A stretch of 64,000 bases of DNA from CAWJKP01 sp963843465 (GCA_963843465.1 CAWJKP010000002.1:682001-746000); one strand, 5' to 3'; shown: positions 1-7,881, counted from the stretch's first letter. Program-made: numbers and translations. The notes: generated by a model from the letters alone, not told the origin.

Positions 1-629
1 GCAACATGTTCGGCGTGGCCATGGGCGACGAGCCGGTCACGGTGCAGCACGGCACGGTCGCCGTGAAGACGCAGTTGGAGGCGCGGCAGGGGGTTTTCGA
101 GACGCCCTACAACGGCCCGGTCTACGTGCTGGACATGACCACCAACAATCCCGGGGCCGAGGGCGGCCTGTTGGTCACCTGGCGTGGGGAGCTGGTGGCC
201 ATGCTGGGCAAGGAGCTCAAAAACGCCCGCAACCATACCTATCTCAACTACGCCGTGCCGATCGGCGAGCTGCTGGAATCGGTGAAGCTGATCCGCGAGG
301 GGAAGTTCGTGGCCCAGCCGGAAGAGGCGAAAAAGCGGCCCGACCGGCCGATCACGCTTGCCGCCTTGGGCCTGGGGCTGGTTCCCGACGTGGTCGATCG
401 CACGCCGCCCTACGTGGACCGTGTTCTTGCCGGCTTGCCCGCCGCGGCGGCCGGCCTGAAGCCCGACGACCTCGTGGTGCTCGTCGGCGACCGCTTGATC
501 CAGTCCTGCAAGGCCCTCAAGGACGAGTTGGAGCGGATCGATGAGGCGGACCCCGTGAAGCTGACCGTGCTCCGCGCCGGGGAGATGATCGAGGTGACGC
601 TCAAGGCCCAGCCAGCCGACAACCGATGA
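1..629 (+). CDS. HtrA-like trypsin/PDZ protein, 5' truncated by window edge, catalytic Ser replaced
   Basis: The reading frame is open from the first bases, so the gene starts outside the window. The visible part is the second half of a trypsin-fold domain followed by one PDZ domain (about nt 340-620, with GLVPDVVDRTPPYVDRVL then PAAAAGLKPDDLVVLVGD). In HtrA proteases the nucleophile lies in GNSGG; here the matching motif reads PGAEGG (nt 148-165), so Ser is replaced by Glu. The protein is therefore probably not a protease but a binding or scaffold protein of the envelope. It lies 1 nt upstream of a second protein of the same type, suggesting co-expression. Whether His and Asp are kept cannot be seen. 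Family assignment is firm; loss of activity is inferred from one motif. Confidence 0.8.
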   Translation, partial: NMFGVAMGDEPVTVQHGTVAVKTQLEARQGVFETPYNGPVYVLDMTTNNPGAEGGLLVTWRGELVAMLGKELKNARNHTYLNYAVPIGELLESVKLIREGKFVAQPEEAKKRPDRPITLAALGLGLVPDVVDRTPPYVDRVLAGLPAAAAGLKPDDLVVLVGDRLIQSCKALKDELERIDEADPVKLTVLRAGEMIEVTLKAQPADNR

Positions 630-630
630 A

Positions 631-2778
631 GTGCCCGCCATGAAGATGCACCTGAACGAAGCCATGGTAACGGTAGGGTGGGACAAGGCCGCTTCGGCCG
701 CCGGCCCACCAGCGCTGCTCGGTTCCGGTGGGCCGGCGCTCGCTCACGCGAGTTGGTCCCACCCTACGCCTGGCCGGCGCCCAATCGACCAAGCCGCCGC
801 CCTGCCAATCCTGCGCTTGGGCTTCTTGCTGGCCGCCCTGGCCGTGCTGGCCCCCGCCGCGGTTCGCGGGGCGGCCGACCTGGACGAGCTGGAAAAACAG
901 GCGTTCCGGGCGGCGGTCGACCGGGTCGCGCCGTCGGTGGTCCGCATCGAGACCATCGGCGGGCTGGAGCAAGTCGGGCGGATGCTGGCGGGCACGGGTG
1001 CGACCACGGGCCTGGTGGTTTCCGCCGACGGCTACATCGTCTCCAGCGCGTTCAATTTCGCCAACAAGCCCGACTCGATCCTGGTCCAGCTTGCCGACGG
1101 CGCCCGCAAGCCGGCCAAGCTCGTGGCCACGGACCACAACCGCATGTTGGTGCTCTTGAAGATCGATCCGCCCCGGCCGCTGGCGGTGCCCCAGTGGGTT
1201 CCCAAGGGCCAGGTGCGGGTGGGGCAATGGTCGGTGGCCGTGGGCCGGGCCTTCGAGTCCCGCCTTCCCAGCCTGGCCGTGGGCGTGATCAGCGCGCTGG
1301 ACCGCATCTGGGGCAAGGCCCTGCAGACCGACGCCTCGATCTCGCCCAATAACTACGGCGGCCCCCTGGTCGATCTGGACGGCCGCGTCTTCGGCGTCCT
1401 GGTGCCGCTTTCGCCCGAGGGAAAGGACGAGGCGGCTGGCGTCGAATGGTACGACTCGGGCATCGGCTTCGCCGTCGGGGCCGACGACCTCCAGGCGGTC
1501 GTCGCGCGGCTCAAGGCCGGCAAGGACCTGCACTCGGGCGTGATCGGCCTGCGCCTGCCCACCATCGGCATCCAGATCGCCGATCCGGTGATCTCCGGCA
1601 CGCTGCCCAACTCACCGGCCAGCAAGGCCGGGCTGAAGAAGGACGACCGCGTCGTCGAGGTCGAAGGGCGCAAGATCGGCCGCGCCGCCGAGATCAAGGA
1701 GGAGGTCGCCCGGCGCTACGCGGGCGACAAAGTCCACTTCAAGCTGCTCCGCGACGGCAAGCCGGTCGAAGCGGAGTTGGAGCTGGTCGAGAAGCTCGAT
1801 CCCTACGCCCATCCCTTCCTGGGCATCCTCCCCGCACGCGACCTGCCGGCCGGCGCGCCGACCAGTCCCGCCGGCGTGAAGGTCCGCTACGTCTACAAGG
1901 AGAGTCCGGCGGCCAAGGCGGGCCTGTCCGCGGGCGACGTGCTCGTGTCACTTGCCGGCCAGCCGATCCTCGACGCGGCCTGGCTCCGCCGGCGGATCAC
2001 CGACTTCCAGCCGGGCGACAAGGTCCCGGCCGAGTTCCGCCGCGACCACGAGATCCGCAAGGCAACCATCGAGCTGGCCGGGCTGCCGGAAGCGGTGCCC
2101 GAGGGTCCGCTGCCGCCCGCCCGCGGCAAAAGCGACGCCCAGCCGCCCGGCGAGCGGCCCGAGGTGGGCTCCTTCACCATGCAGGCCGGATCGTTGGACA
2201 GCCAGGCCCGGCTCTACGTGCCCGAGGACTATGATCCGGCCGTCGCTTACGGGCTGGTCCTTTGGCTGCACGGCGAGGGCGGGCTCAAGGAGCAGGCCTT
2301 GGTCGCCCGCTGGAAGCCCCATTGCGACCGCGACCGGCTGATCCTCCTGGCCCCCAAGTCGGCCGACCCGGACCACTGGGCCCTCCACGAGCTGGAGTTG
2401 ATCCGCACGCTGCTCACCCAGGTCCGCGCCCGCTACACGATCGACGCCGAGCGCGTGGTGGCAGCCGGAGAGGAGGAGGGCGGCACGCTGGCCTGTCTGG
2501 CGGCGTTGGAAGCCGCCAATGCCATTTCCGGCGCCGTGGCGATCGATTCCCGGCTCGGCGGGCGTTCGGCGGAGAACCTGCCCGACCATCGTCTGGCCTT
2601 CTATGTCGTCCGGCCCGGCAAGGGCCCCGCGGCCCGCGGCGTGGACGAGGCGGTGACCTTGCTCCGGTCGCTGAAGTTCCCCGTCACCGTGAAGGACCTG
2701 GGCGAGAAGCCTGTCCCCTTGAGCGACGACTCGCTGGCCGACCTGGCCCGCTGGATCGACGCCCTGGACCGGATCTAG
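631..2778 (+). CDS. HtrA-like pseudoprotease with PDZ domains and dead esterase-like C-terminus
   Basis: Order of domains in the 715-residue frame: a repeat-encoded N-terminus (residues 15-46), a signal-type hydrophobic stretch (62-78), a trypsin-like domain (about 90-300), two PDZ domains (about 305-385 and 395-480), and an alpha/beta-hydrolase-like domain (about 510-715). Catalytic positions are lost. TNxHVV has become SSAFNFAN (138-145), the Asp position is Met172, and GNSGG has become NNYGG with Tyr242 in place of Ser. The hydrolase elbow GxSxG reads GEEEG (613-617). Both enzyme folds thus look inactive. The start is uncertain: GTG 631, ATG 640 and, after the repeat element, an in-frame TTG at 817 just before the hydrophobic stretch are all possible. 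It forms a likely operon with the preceding pseudoprotease and the small membrane protein downstream. Confidence 0.8.
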   Translation: MPAMKMHLNEAMVTVGWDKAASAAGPPALLGSGGPALAHASWSHPTPGRRPIDQAAALPILRLGFLLAALAVLAPAAVRGAADLDELEKQAFRAAVDRVAPSVVRIETIGGLEQVGRMLAGTGATTGLVVSADGYIVSSAFNFANKPDSILVQLADGARKPAKLVATDHNRMLVLLKIDPPRPLAVPQWVPKGQVRVGQWSVAVGRAFESRLPSLAVGVISALDRIWGKALQTDASISPNNYGGPLVDLDGRVFGVLVPLSPEGKDEAAGVEWYDSGIGFAVGADDLQAVVARLKAGKDLHSGVIGLRLPTIGIQIADPVISGTLPNSPASKAGLKKDDRVVEVEGRKIGRAAEIKEEVARRYAGDKVHFKLLRDGKPVEAELELVEKLDPYAHPFLGILPARDLPAGAPTSPAGVKVRYVYKESPAAKAGLSAGDVLVSLAGQPILDAAWLRRRITDFQPGDKVPAEFRRDHEIRKATIELAGLPEAVPEGPLPPARGKSDAQPPGERPEVGSFTMQAGSLDSQARLYVPEDYDPAVAYGLVLWLHGEGGLKEQALVARWKPHCDRDRLILLAPKSADPDHWALHELELIRTLLTQVRARYTIDAERVVAAGEEEGGTLACLAALEAANAISGAVAIDSRLGGRSAENLPDHRLAFYVVRPGKGPAARGVDEAVTLLRSLKFPVTVKDLGEKPVPLSDDSLADLARWIDALDRI
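673..767. repeat. Family A palindrome, copy 1 (GTAGGGTGGGAC...GTCCCACCCTAC)
   Basis: A 95-bp inverted repeat with an inner GGCCCACC/GGTGGGCC stem and a short variable loop. It lies inside the open frame of the HtrA-like gene and is read as VGWDKAASAAGPP...GGPALAHASWSHPT. Seven copies of this family occur in the window. Confidence 0.95.
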
Positions 2779-2781
2779 TCC

Positions 2782-3093
2782 ATGCGTCGCCATCTGATCG
2801 GGATCATCGCGCTGGTGCTCTTGCTGTCGGCCCTGGGGATATGGCTTTGGATGCCGGTCGCCAGTGTCAATCGGGAGGCGCTGATGGGCGCCTTCGGCCG
2901 CGTGGGCATCCTGATGGCCCTCTTCTGGGTCGCCTACCGCGATTTGCAGCGGGTCCCCGCCTGGCTCTTTGCTGCCATCCCCGCCCTGCTGGTCGTGCTG
3001 GCGATCAAGCCCAGGTGGTTTCTCTTCCTCCTGCCCTTGGTGCTGGCTCTGGCCTTTCTCTTCCCGCGGATCAAGAAACGGCTGCCGCGATGA
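2782..3093 (+). CDS. Small integral membrane protein
   Basis: 103 residues with three to four hydrophobic segments: residues 4-27 (LIGIIALVLLLSALGIWLW), about 40-52, and 60-95 (two helices broken by KPRW). It ends with a basic tail KKRLPR. It starts 3 nt after the stop of the HtrA-like gene, so it is probably translated with it and may anchor or partner that protein in the membrane. No family is recognised. The start ATG directly follows the upstream stop and no other start gives a better fit. Confidence 0.6.
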   Translation: MRRHLIGIIALVLLLSALGIWLWMPVASVNREALMGAFGRVGILMALFWVAYRDLQRVPAWLFAAIPALLVVLAIKPRWFLFLLPLVLALAFLFPRIKKRLPR

Positions 3094-3095
3094 GA

Positions 3096-3131
3096 CCCCC
3101 TCTCCCTCCGGGAGATGGTTGGGGTGAGGGG
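3096..3131. repeat. Family P palindrome, copy 1 (CCCTCTCCC...GGGTGAGGGG type)
   Basis: A short GC-rich hairpin directly after the stop of the small membrane gene. Related copies occur at 54043, 59713 and 63817. It could act as a terminator for the 631-3093 operon, although no T-tract follows. Confidence 0.7.
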
Positions 3132-3324
3132 ACGCCGGGAAAACCATCTGCCGCTCGGTTCCTGCCCCGTGTCCCTCCACGGGGGCTTCGAGAAATGAGA
3201 CCCGATTCCAGATCCGCGCCGATATCCGCCCGGGCACAGTCCGTAGCATCTGGCGAAGCGATGCAGAGCAGTTGCGTTTGAGACACTTTGCGCATAGCAT
3301 TGTGGAAATCATCGAGGAGACGCC

Positions 3325-3531
3325 ATGATCGGAAACGATCAGGAACTGGAAGCAACCCTGGAACGAATTCGGCATTTCCAGACGCAGCTTGCCCACCTGC
3401 GGAAGGTAGAAGTCAACTCCGCCAATTACCGGCTTTCGGCATCGGGATTCTTGGCGGAGGTCGACCGGATGCAGCTTGAGGTGCGCGAGTACCTCAGCCT
3501 CCCCGCTGCCGTCGCGCATGGCGCGGAGTAG
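3325..3531 (+). CDS. Conserved small hypothetical protein
   Basis: 68 residues, hydrophilic and probably helical (MIGNDQELEATLERIRHF...). The start ATG has a GAGGAG ribosome binding site about 8 nt upstream. I recognise the pattern as a small conserved planctomycete protein without assigned function; the middle reads NYRLSASGFLAEVDRM. It could be an antidote-type protein because it lies next to toxin-antitoxin genes, but no toxin follows on the same strand. Function unknown. Confidence 0.6.
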   Translation: MIGNDQELEATLERIRHFQTQLAHLRKVEVNSANYRLSASGFLAEVDRMQLEVREYLSLPAAVAHGAE

Positions 3532-3624
3532 GAAGCGCCGAGGTTGTTCGGTGCCGAGGCCGCCTGCCGTGGCGGTCTTCGGTCCTGGGTTCGATGAAAG
3601 GACCACGAACCCAAGGCCCTAGAC

Positions 3625-3936
3625 CTAAGACCTACGGGCCGTCTCCACGGTAAGCGTCAAGCCCATTGCTCTAGTGACCGCGACGAGCGTGGAAAGGCGT
3701 GGATTACCGCGCGGCGACAGGGCGCGGTATAAGCTTTCCCGTTCAATCCCCGCCGCCTCGGCAACCTTGGCAATGCCCCCGTGCGCCTCGGCAAGCTGCC
3801 GCAGGGCGACCAACAACACCCGCGGTTCTTCCGTGTCCTCCATCGCCGCCTTGAGATACTCGGCTGCGAATGCTCGACTGCTGCGCAGCTTCTTGACGAT
3901 TACCTCGTCGTGTGAGACGCTGGTCTTGTTCTTCAT
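3625..3936 (-). CDS. HTH antitoxin, HI1420-type (addiction module antidote)
   Basis: 103 residues from the ATG at 3936, which overlaps the stop of the toxin gene by 4 nt (ATGA). The C-terminal two thirds form a helix-turn-helix: GGIAKVAEAAGIERESLYRALSPRGNPRLSTLVAVTRAMGL, in pieces. This is typical of the 'downstream' antidote of HI1419/HI1420 modules. It is expected to bind the RelE-like toxin encoded just upstream and to repress the shared promoter. Toxin-first order is normal for this family. A longer frame to 3969 exists, but the overlapped ATG is the usual start. Confidence 0.9.
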   Translation of the reverse strand: MKNKTSVSHDEVIVKKLRSSRAFAAEYLKAAMEDTEEPRVLLVALRQLAEAHGGIAKVAEAAGIERESLYRALSPRGNPRLSTLVAVTRAMGLTLTVETARRS

Positions 3937-4262
3937 GGCTTCCGCACCCTTCGTTGATAATCGTTCCAATACTCAATCGCGCGGCTGATGTCCGCGGACT
4001 GCCTGCGCTTGTCACCGCCGCACAACAGTAAGACGCACGTCCGGGTGCTCATTGCATAGTAGACCCGATACCCGGGTCCCCAGTCGATTCGCAGCTCCCA
4101 GACTCCATCCCCCACGGGTTTACAGTCGCCGAAGTTGCCAGCGGTCAGCCGGGCGATTCTCGCGGCAATCCGCGCTTCCGCCTTCGCATCTCTCAGCGAG
4201 TCCAGCCAGTCCTCGAATAGGTTCTTGCCGAATGCCGTGAGGTAATGGCGGATTTCGTACAT
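3933..4262 (-). CDS. RelE/ParE-like toxin, HI1419-type (phage-derived Gp49-like)
   Basis: 109 residues beginning MYEIRHYLTAFGKNLFEDWL and containing the conserved core ARIAARIARLTAGNFGD then GVWELRIDWGPGYRVYYA and a KRRQSADISRAIEYW end. These match the compact RelE-superfamily toxins paired with HI1420-type antidotes, which cleave mRNA or otherwise block translation. The gene is full length and overlaps its antitoxin by 4 nt. The module looks intact, unlike the two VapC stubs elsewhere in the window. Confidence 0.9.
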   Translation of the reverse strand: MYEIRHYLTAFGKNLFEDWLDSLRDAKAEARIAARIARLTAGNFGDCKPVGDGVWELRIDWGPGYRVYYAMSTRTCVLLLCGGDKRRQSADISRAIEYWNDYQRRVRKP

Positions 4263-4302
4263 CGAACTAATTGTAACTTATAGATCACAGATTGGCAAGT
4301 TC

Positions 4303-4430
4303 ATGGGCTACGACGCCAACAAGGGCAAGATGGTCAAGGCCGGCATCGTTGACCCGCTGAAGGTGGTCCGCACGGCGCTCGAGAACGCGGCCAGCATTGC
4401 CGGCCCTTCCTGACCACGGAGACCATGGGG
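4303..4430 (+). pseudogene. groL: GroEL C-terminal fragment
   Basis: The frame from 4300 reads FMGYDANKGKMVKAGIVDP then LKVVRTALENAASIAG, which is the highly conserved apical/equatorial return of GroEL just before the C-terminal LLTTE motif. The frame then hits TGA at 4411, but LTTETM continues in the next frame (to about 4430), so it is a fragment with at least one small deletion. Nothing GroEL-like precedes 4295. The piece is too short to fold and must come from a lost or distant groL copy. Similarity is from recognition of the motif; no alignment was run. Confidence 0.8.
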
Positions 4431-4547
4431 CGGACAATTGAGGACAAGTCCAATTACGCCGTTGTGAAAATGGGGCTTATGGTTTTCATCCTCTCGCATT
4501 TTGCCGGGTCGTTGAGATTCACGCCCAGATAGGCTATGCTGGCGGGC

Positions 4548-5501
4548 ATGAGTGGCATCAAGCCGCAAGCCCGATGGTTCCACCCCACGCCGGATCGCTT
4601 CGTGATCGGATTACTTGCCGTGGAATGCCTGCTTTGGCTTTCGGAGCCGTTTCATTGGTTTGCCAATGGTTGGGTAACGGTGATTGCCGTAGCCACCGTC
4701 GGCGCTGCGATGCCCGTCGCGGCGCTCTGGTTTCTCGCGGGCCTCGTCTTTCGCTGCCGATTCCAATTCGGCGTCCGGTCGCTCTTGGTCTTGGTCATCG
4801 TTGTGGCCATCCCGTGCAGTTTGTTGGCAACCGAGATGCGCAGGGCGAACGAGGAACGGCAAGCGCTAAGAGCCATCAAGGAGTTGGCAGGGAAATGGAG
4901 CGTTCTGCGGGATTATCCATCAGGGCCGACATGGTTGCATGACATCTTGGGCGACGAGTACTTCAATCGCGACTGTAGCGTGTTCGTGCATAACGACAAA
5001 TTTACCGATGCCGATTTTGAACATCTGAAGGCGCTGCGCCAGCTCCGCGTGTTGGCCCTGGAAGGCACGCGGGTCACCGATGCTGGGCTGAAGAATCTAA
5101 GAGAGCTACGTCAACTCGAAGTGCTATCTCTCAAAGGCGGCCCTGTCACCGATGCCGGCATGGTGCACCTCGAATGGTTGACCGAGCTCAACAAGCTTCA
5201 TCTTGAGCACACCCAGGTTGGCGATGCCGGACTTGAACACATCAAAGGGTTGTGCAATATGAAAAGGCTGTACCTTGGGGACACCCGGGTCACTGATGCC
5301 GGACTTGAGAATCTCGAGGGGCTGAGCGAACTCCTAGAACTGGGGCTCGAAAACACTCAAGTCACCGACGCAGGGCTGGAACATCTCAGAGGACTAAGCC
5401 AACTCCGACGGGTATTTCTCTATGGCACCAAAGCTACCCGTAAAGGCAAAGAGCGACTCCAGCAGTCATTGCCAAACTCCGCACCCTGGGGTTTCCTGTA
5501 A
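4548..5501 (+). CDS. Membrane-anchored leucine-rich-repeat protein
   Basis: 317 residues from ATG 4548 (an ATG 12 nt earlier is less likely because related proteins begin MSxIKPQARW). There are three hydrophobic segments near the N-terminus (about residues 20-35, 43-70, 78-98, ending FGVRSLLVLVIVVAIPCSLLA). A soluble region follows, then about six LRRs of 23-24 residues with the pattern L..L...T.VTDAGL..L..L. These cysteine-less 'TDAGL' repeats are abundant in planctomycetes and are presumed protein-binding surfaces. Ligand unknown. The gene is isolated among debris and transcribed away from the toxin-antitoxin module. Confidence 0.85.
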   Translation: MSGIKPQARWFHPTPDRFVIGLLAVECLLWLSEPFHWFANGWVTVIAVATVGAAMPVAALWFLAGLVFRCRFQFGVRSLLVLVIVVAIPCSLLATEMRRANEERQALRAIKELAGKWSVLRDYPSGPTWLHDILGDEYFNRDCSVFVHNDKFTDADFEHLKALRQLRVLALEGTRVTDAGLKNLRELRQLEVLSLKGGPVTDAGMVHLEWLTELNKLHLEHTQVGDAGLEHIKGLCNMKRLYLGDTRVTDAGLENLEGLSELLELGLENTQVTDAGLEHLRGLSQLRRVFLYGTKATRKGKERLQQSLPNSAPWGFL

Positions 5502-5507
5502 TACGCC

Positions 5508-5615
5508 CTACCCGCAACGGTACTCCCCTTGCCCGAGGCCACCGTGCTTCGACACGCTTGCAGGGCCGCGCCGCAGGTGATCGACCCAGGAATTGGTGTC
5601 CAGCAGCCAGGTCAC
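5508..5615 (-). pseudogene. VapC (PIN-domain toxin) remnant
   Basis: A GTG at 5615 overlaps the TGA of the antitoxin gene (GTGA), as in normal VapBC operons. It opens with VTWLLDTNSWVDHLRRGP, the canonical start of a PIN domain including the first acidic residue (LDTN). After about 20 residues similarity is lost and the frame stops at 5508. PIN toxins are about 130 residues, so more than 80 percent is missing, including the other catalytic acids. The toxin is dead while its antitoxin gene is intact. Confidence 0.75.
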
Positions 5616-5848
5616 AACAGCGGCTCCCGCCGCTCATAGTCCCCTTGTCCAGGCCGTTGGAACTCCCCTTGCCACTTTCCCCCCGTGGAGAGGACGAGTT
5701 CCTGCCACTGCTCCTGCGACATGGGCGCAGGAGGCACTGGCTCGACCGTGACCTGCACCTCCCTGTTTGCCTCCTCGACGCCCACAGGCAGCGACAGGTG
5801 CAAGATGCCATCGCTGCTCACCGTGGATTTCACAACCATCCTGTCCAT
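5612..5848 (-). CDS. VapB-like small antitoxin-type protein
   Basis: 78 residues starting MDRMVVKSTVSSDGILHLSL (a second ATG lies 9 nt downstream). It has a beta-rich start, then GVEEANREVQVTVEP and an acidic, proline-containing tail (WQGEFQRPGQGDYERREPLL). I recognise this as a common planctomycete antitoxin-like protein found upstream of PIN-domain genes. The 4-nt overlap with the VapC remnant supports that role. With its toxin truncated it may survive as a solo antitoxin or DNA-binding protein. Confidence 0.7.
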   Translation of the reverse strand: MDRMVVKSTVSSDGILHLSLPVGVEEANREVQVTVEPVPPAPMSQEQWQELVLSTGGKWQGEFQRPGQGDYERREPLL

Positions 5849-6259
5849 CGTTGTTCCTCCGCCTCGATCCGGGACGACCACCCTCCACGTCCTACAGTCT
5901 ACGGCCCCGGGCAGGGGGCGGCAAGGCGCGTAGAGTTCCCTTGGCGTCGCCCAGGGCTGGGTGAACGGCTGGGCCTTCGGCGCGCCCGAGTCAGGTCGCT
6001 TCGACGCCACTGGTCGCCACGGGCCCTTGCCGTAAAATCTTGCCGCACAGACCCCCGCATCGGACGTTGCGTCGCGGCCGGGCCAGAGCTAGAATTACCT
6101 CGTCTTCCGTGGAAACGACGCATGTGGCCGGGTTGCTTCCTTATCAGCGTAGGGAGGGCCCTCGCCCAGGACGGCAGCGGCGCGGACATGTCCGCATTGC
6201 CCCAGACTTCGACGCTTAGGCACCGAGGCGGCAATCCGGAAACCTGGAAAGGAAACACC
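5849..6259. other. Gene-free stretch between antitoxin and MNT remnant
   Basis: I see no supported gene. The stretch may hold divergent promoters for the antitoxin (minus) and the MNT gene (plus); no clear -35/-10 pair could be fixed. Confidence 0.4.
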
Positions 6260-6450
6260 GTGAAGCGCAGCGAAGTCTTGGAAACGCTCGCCGCGCATCG
6301 CGATGAGTTGCGAGCGCGGTTTGCGGTCAAGTCGCTTGCCCTTTTCGGCTCGGTCGCGCGGGACGAAGCCACCGACACGAGCGACGTGGATTTGTTGGTC
6401 GAGTTTGGGAGCGGAGTTCCGTGGACACACTACCTAATTCATGCCTCATT
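6260..6450 (+). pseudogene. MNT-type nucleotidyltransferase, truncated
   Basis: GTG start at 6260 with a GGAAAGG site upstream. The N-terminal half of a minimal nucleotidyltransferase is present: helical lead, then SLALFGSVARDEATDTSDVD and DLLVEF, with the GSxARxE...SDxDLLV metal-binding signature complete. Similarity stops near nt 6412, and about 40 nt later the 3' end of an antisense group II intron begins. The frame runs into the intron and stops at 6589. The second half (about 50 residues) is not found on the other side of the intron, so a deletion accompanied or preceded the insertion. Such genes are normally antitoxins of HEPN-MNT pairs; no HEPN gene is seen. Confidence 0.75.
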
Positions 6451-6502
6451 GGACATTCCGACCGGGTGGCCCCGGGCGGTTTCCCGCCCGGGGCTCCCAC
6501 AG

Positions 6503-6532
6503 ACCCGAACGTGCGCAATTAACGCATTCGGT
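6503..6532 (-). ncRNA. Group II intron domain V
   Basis: On the minus strand ACCGAA-UGCG-UUAA-UUGCGCAC-GUUCGGGU folds into the short hairpin with an internal bulge typical of the catalytic domain V. It lies 9 nt downstream of the maturase stop codon, as expected. Confidence 0.8.
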
Positions 6533-6540
6533 TCCTCAAG

Positions 6541-7881
6541 TTATCCCTTCGCTACGCCACGGTACACCGAGTGGATCACCCGCAGGTAAGGCACCGGGTA
6601 GCGATCCAAGAGCTGGCGGAACCAGTCCCAAGAAACGCGCCACGCTCGCCGTCGCCGCATGAGCCACTTACGCCAGACCTTCAGCACCTCGTGGTAGAAA
6701 CGGGCCAGCGCCGGGCTGTTGCCCGTGATCCCGTAGTACCCCGCGTGCCCTTGGAGTTTCTGGCAGAGTACCGCGTGTTGCTCCGCAATCGGATCGTGGC
6801 GATGAGACCGGCACCATTGGTCGATCGTCCTGACCGCCCGCGTGAACCGGCTGGCCGCCGTTTTCCGCATCAGAACCCAGTTCCCCTTCCGAGATCGCGC
6901 CCAAAAGTGCGTGAACCCCAGGAAGTCGAACGTACCCGAGCCGTCGCCGTCCGGTCCCTTCCGCTCGCCCTGGGGCTTGCGGAACGGCACCAGCCGGGTC
7001 TTGTCCGGGTGGATCGTCAGGCCGTACTTGCCGAATCGTTTTGGCAACACGTCCATGACGCGCCGCGCGTCTTCGTCCTCGGTGAACCCGATCACGAAGT
7101 CGTCAGCGTAGCGGACCACATACGCGCGACCCTTCAGACGAGGTTGCACTTCCCGCGCGAACCATCGGTCCAGCACATAGTGCAGGTACACGTTCGCCAG
7201 TACGGGTGAAATCACCCCGCCCTGCGGGCTTCCGGCCGCCGGATGCGTCACCGCCCCGTCTTCCATCACGCCCGCATTGAGCCACTTCCCGATCAGTCGC
7301 AGCACCACACCATCGCGTATCCGTTGTTGGAGAAACTCCCGCAGATGGGCATGACCCAACGTGTCGAAAAACTTGCGTATATCGACTTCCAAGAGGCAGC
7401 TTACCCCGCTCCACATGGTCTGCTTCGAGAGACTGTCCAGGGCATCATGCGCCGATCGCCGCGGCCGGAACCCGAACGAGCAGTCATAGAAGTCCTCCTC
7501 GTAGATCGGTTCCAGCAGCATGACAATCGCCCGCTGGAGCACTTTGTCCTCCAGCGTCGGAATACCGATGGGGCGGGTCTCTCCGCCGGTGCCTTTCGGG
7601 ATATGCACCCGTCGCACCGGTGGCGCCCAGTAGATGCCCGACTTCGCGCGCTTCAAAAGCGACCGGAGGTTGCCCTCCAGGTCTTTCTCGTAGTCCGCAG
7701 CCGTCCGGCCGTCCACCCCCACCGCGCCATCCTTGCGTGTCCGCCGATACGCCTCCCGCAACCATGCCAGGTCGAGGTGCTGGTTCAGGGAGGTCAGTCC
7801 CTTCTCCGGCATCTGTTTCGCCAACTGTGCTATCCGTCGTTGTCGCGTAGACACGAGTTCGGAGTCCGAGGTCTCCGTCAT
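6541..7881 (-). CDS. ltrA: Group II intron reverse transcriptase/maturase
   Basis: 446 residues from ATG 7881, which has a GGAGGGAA ribosome site; an upstream in-frame extension to 7962 is intron RNA. RT blocks are complete: RRVHIPKGTGGETRPIGIPT (about 90-109), EVDIRKFFDTLGH (165-177), SPQGGVISP (218-226) and the catalytic YADD at 258-261. They are followed by the maturase X domain (FDFLGFTHFW) and a basic C-terminus (RKWLMRRRRAW). There is no HNH endonuclease domain, so mobility would rely on replication forks or other nicks. The protein splices its own intron RNA and reverse-transcribes it at the target. The gene appears intact. Confidence 0.95.
   Translation of the reverse strand: MTETSDSELVSTRQRRIAQLAKQMPEKGLTSLNQHLDLAWLREAYRRTRKDGAVGVDGRTAADYEKDLEGNLRSLLKRAKSGIYWAPPVRRVHIPKGTGGETRPIGIPTLEDKVLQRAIVMLLEPIYEEDFYDCSFGFRPRRSAHDALDSLSKQTMWSGVSCLLEVDIRKFFDTLGHAHLREFLQQRIRDGVVLRLIGKWLNAGVMEDGAVTHPAAGSPQGGVISPVLANVYLHYVLDRWFAREVQPRLKGRAYVVRYADDFVIGFTEDEDARRVMDVLPKRFGKYGLTIHPDKTRLVPFRKPQGERKGPDGDGSGTFDFLGFTHFWARSRKGNWVLMRKTAASRFTRAVRTIDQWCRSHRHDPIAEQHAVLCQKLQGHAGYYGITGNSPALARFYHEVLKVWRKWLMRRRRAWRVSWDWFRQLLDRYPVPYLRVIHSVYRGVAKG

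Noticed and set aside
1948..3606. 552-codon minus-strand open frame over the HtrA-like gene
   Set aside because: Low-complexity Arg/Gly/His-rich translation antisense to a well-supported gene, running through unrelated spacers; a GC-rich shadow frame.
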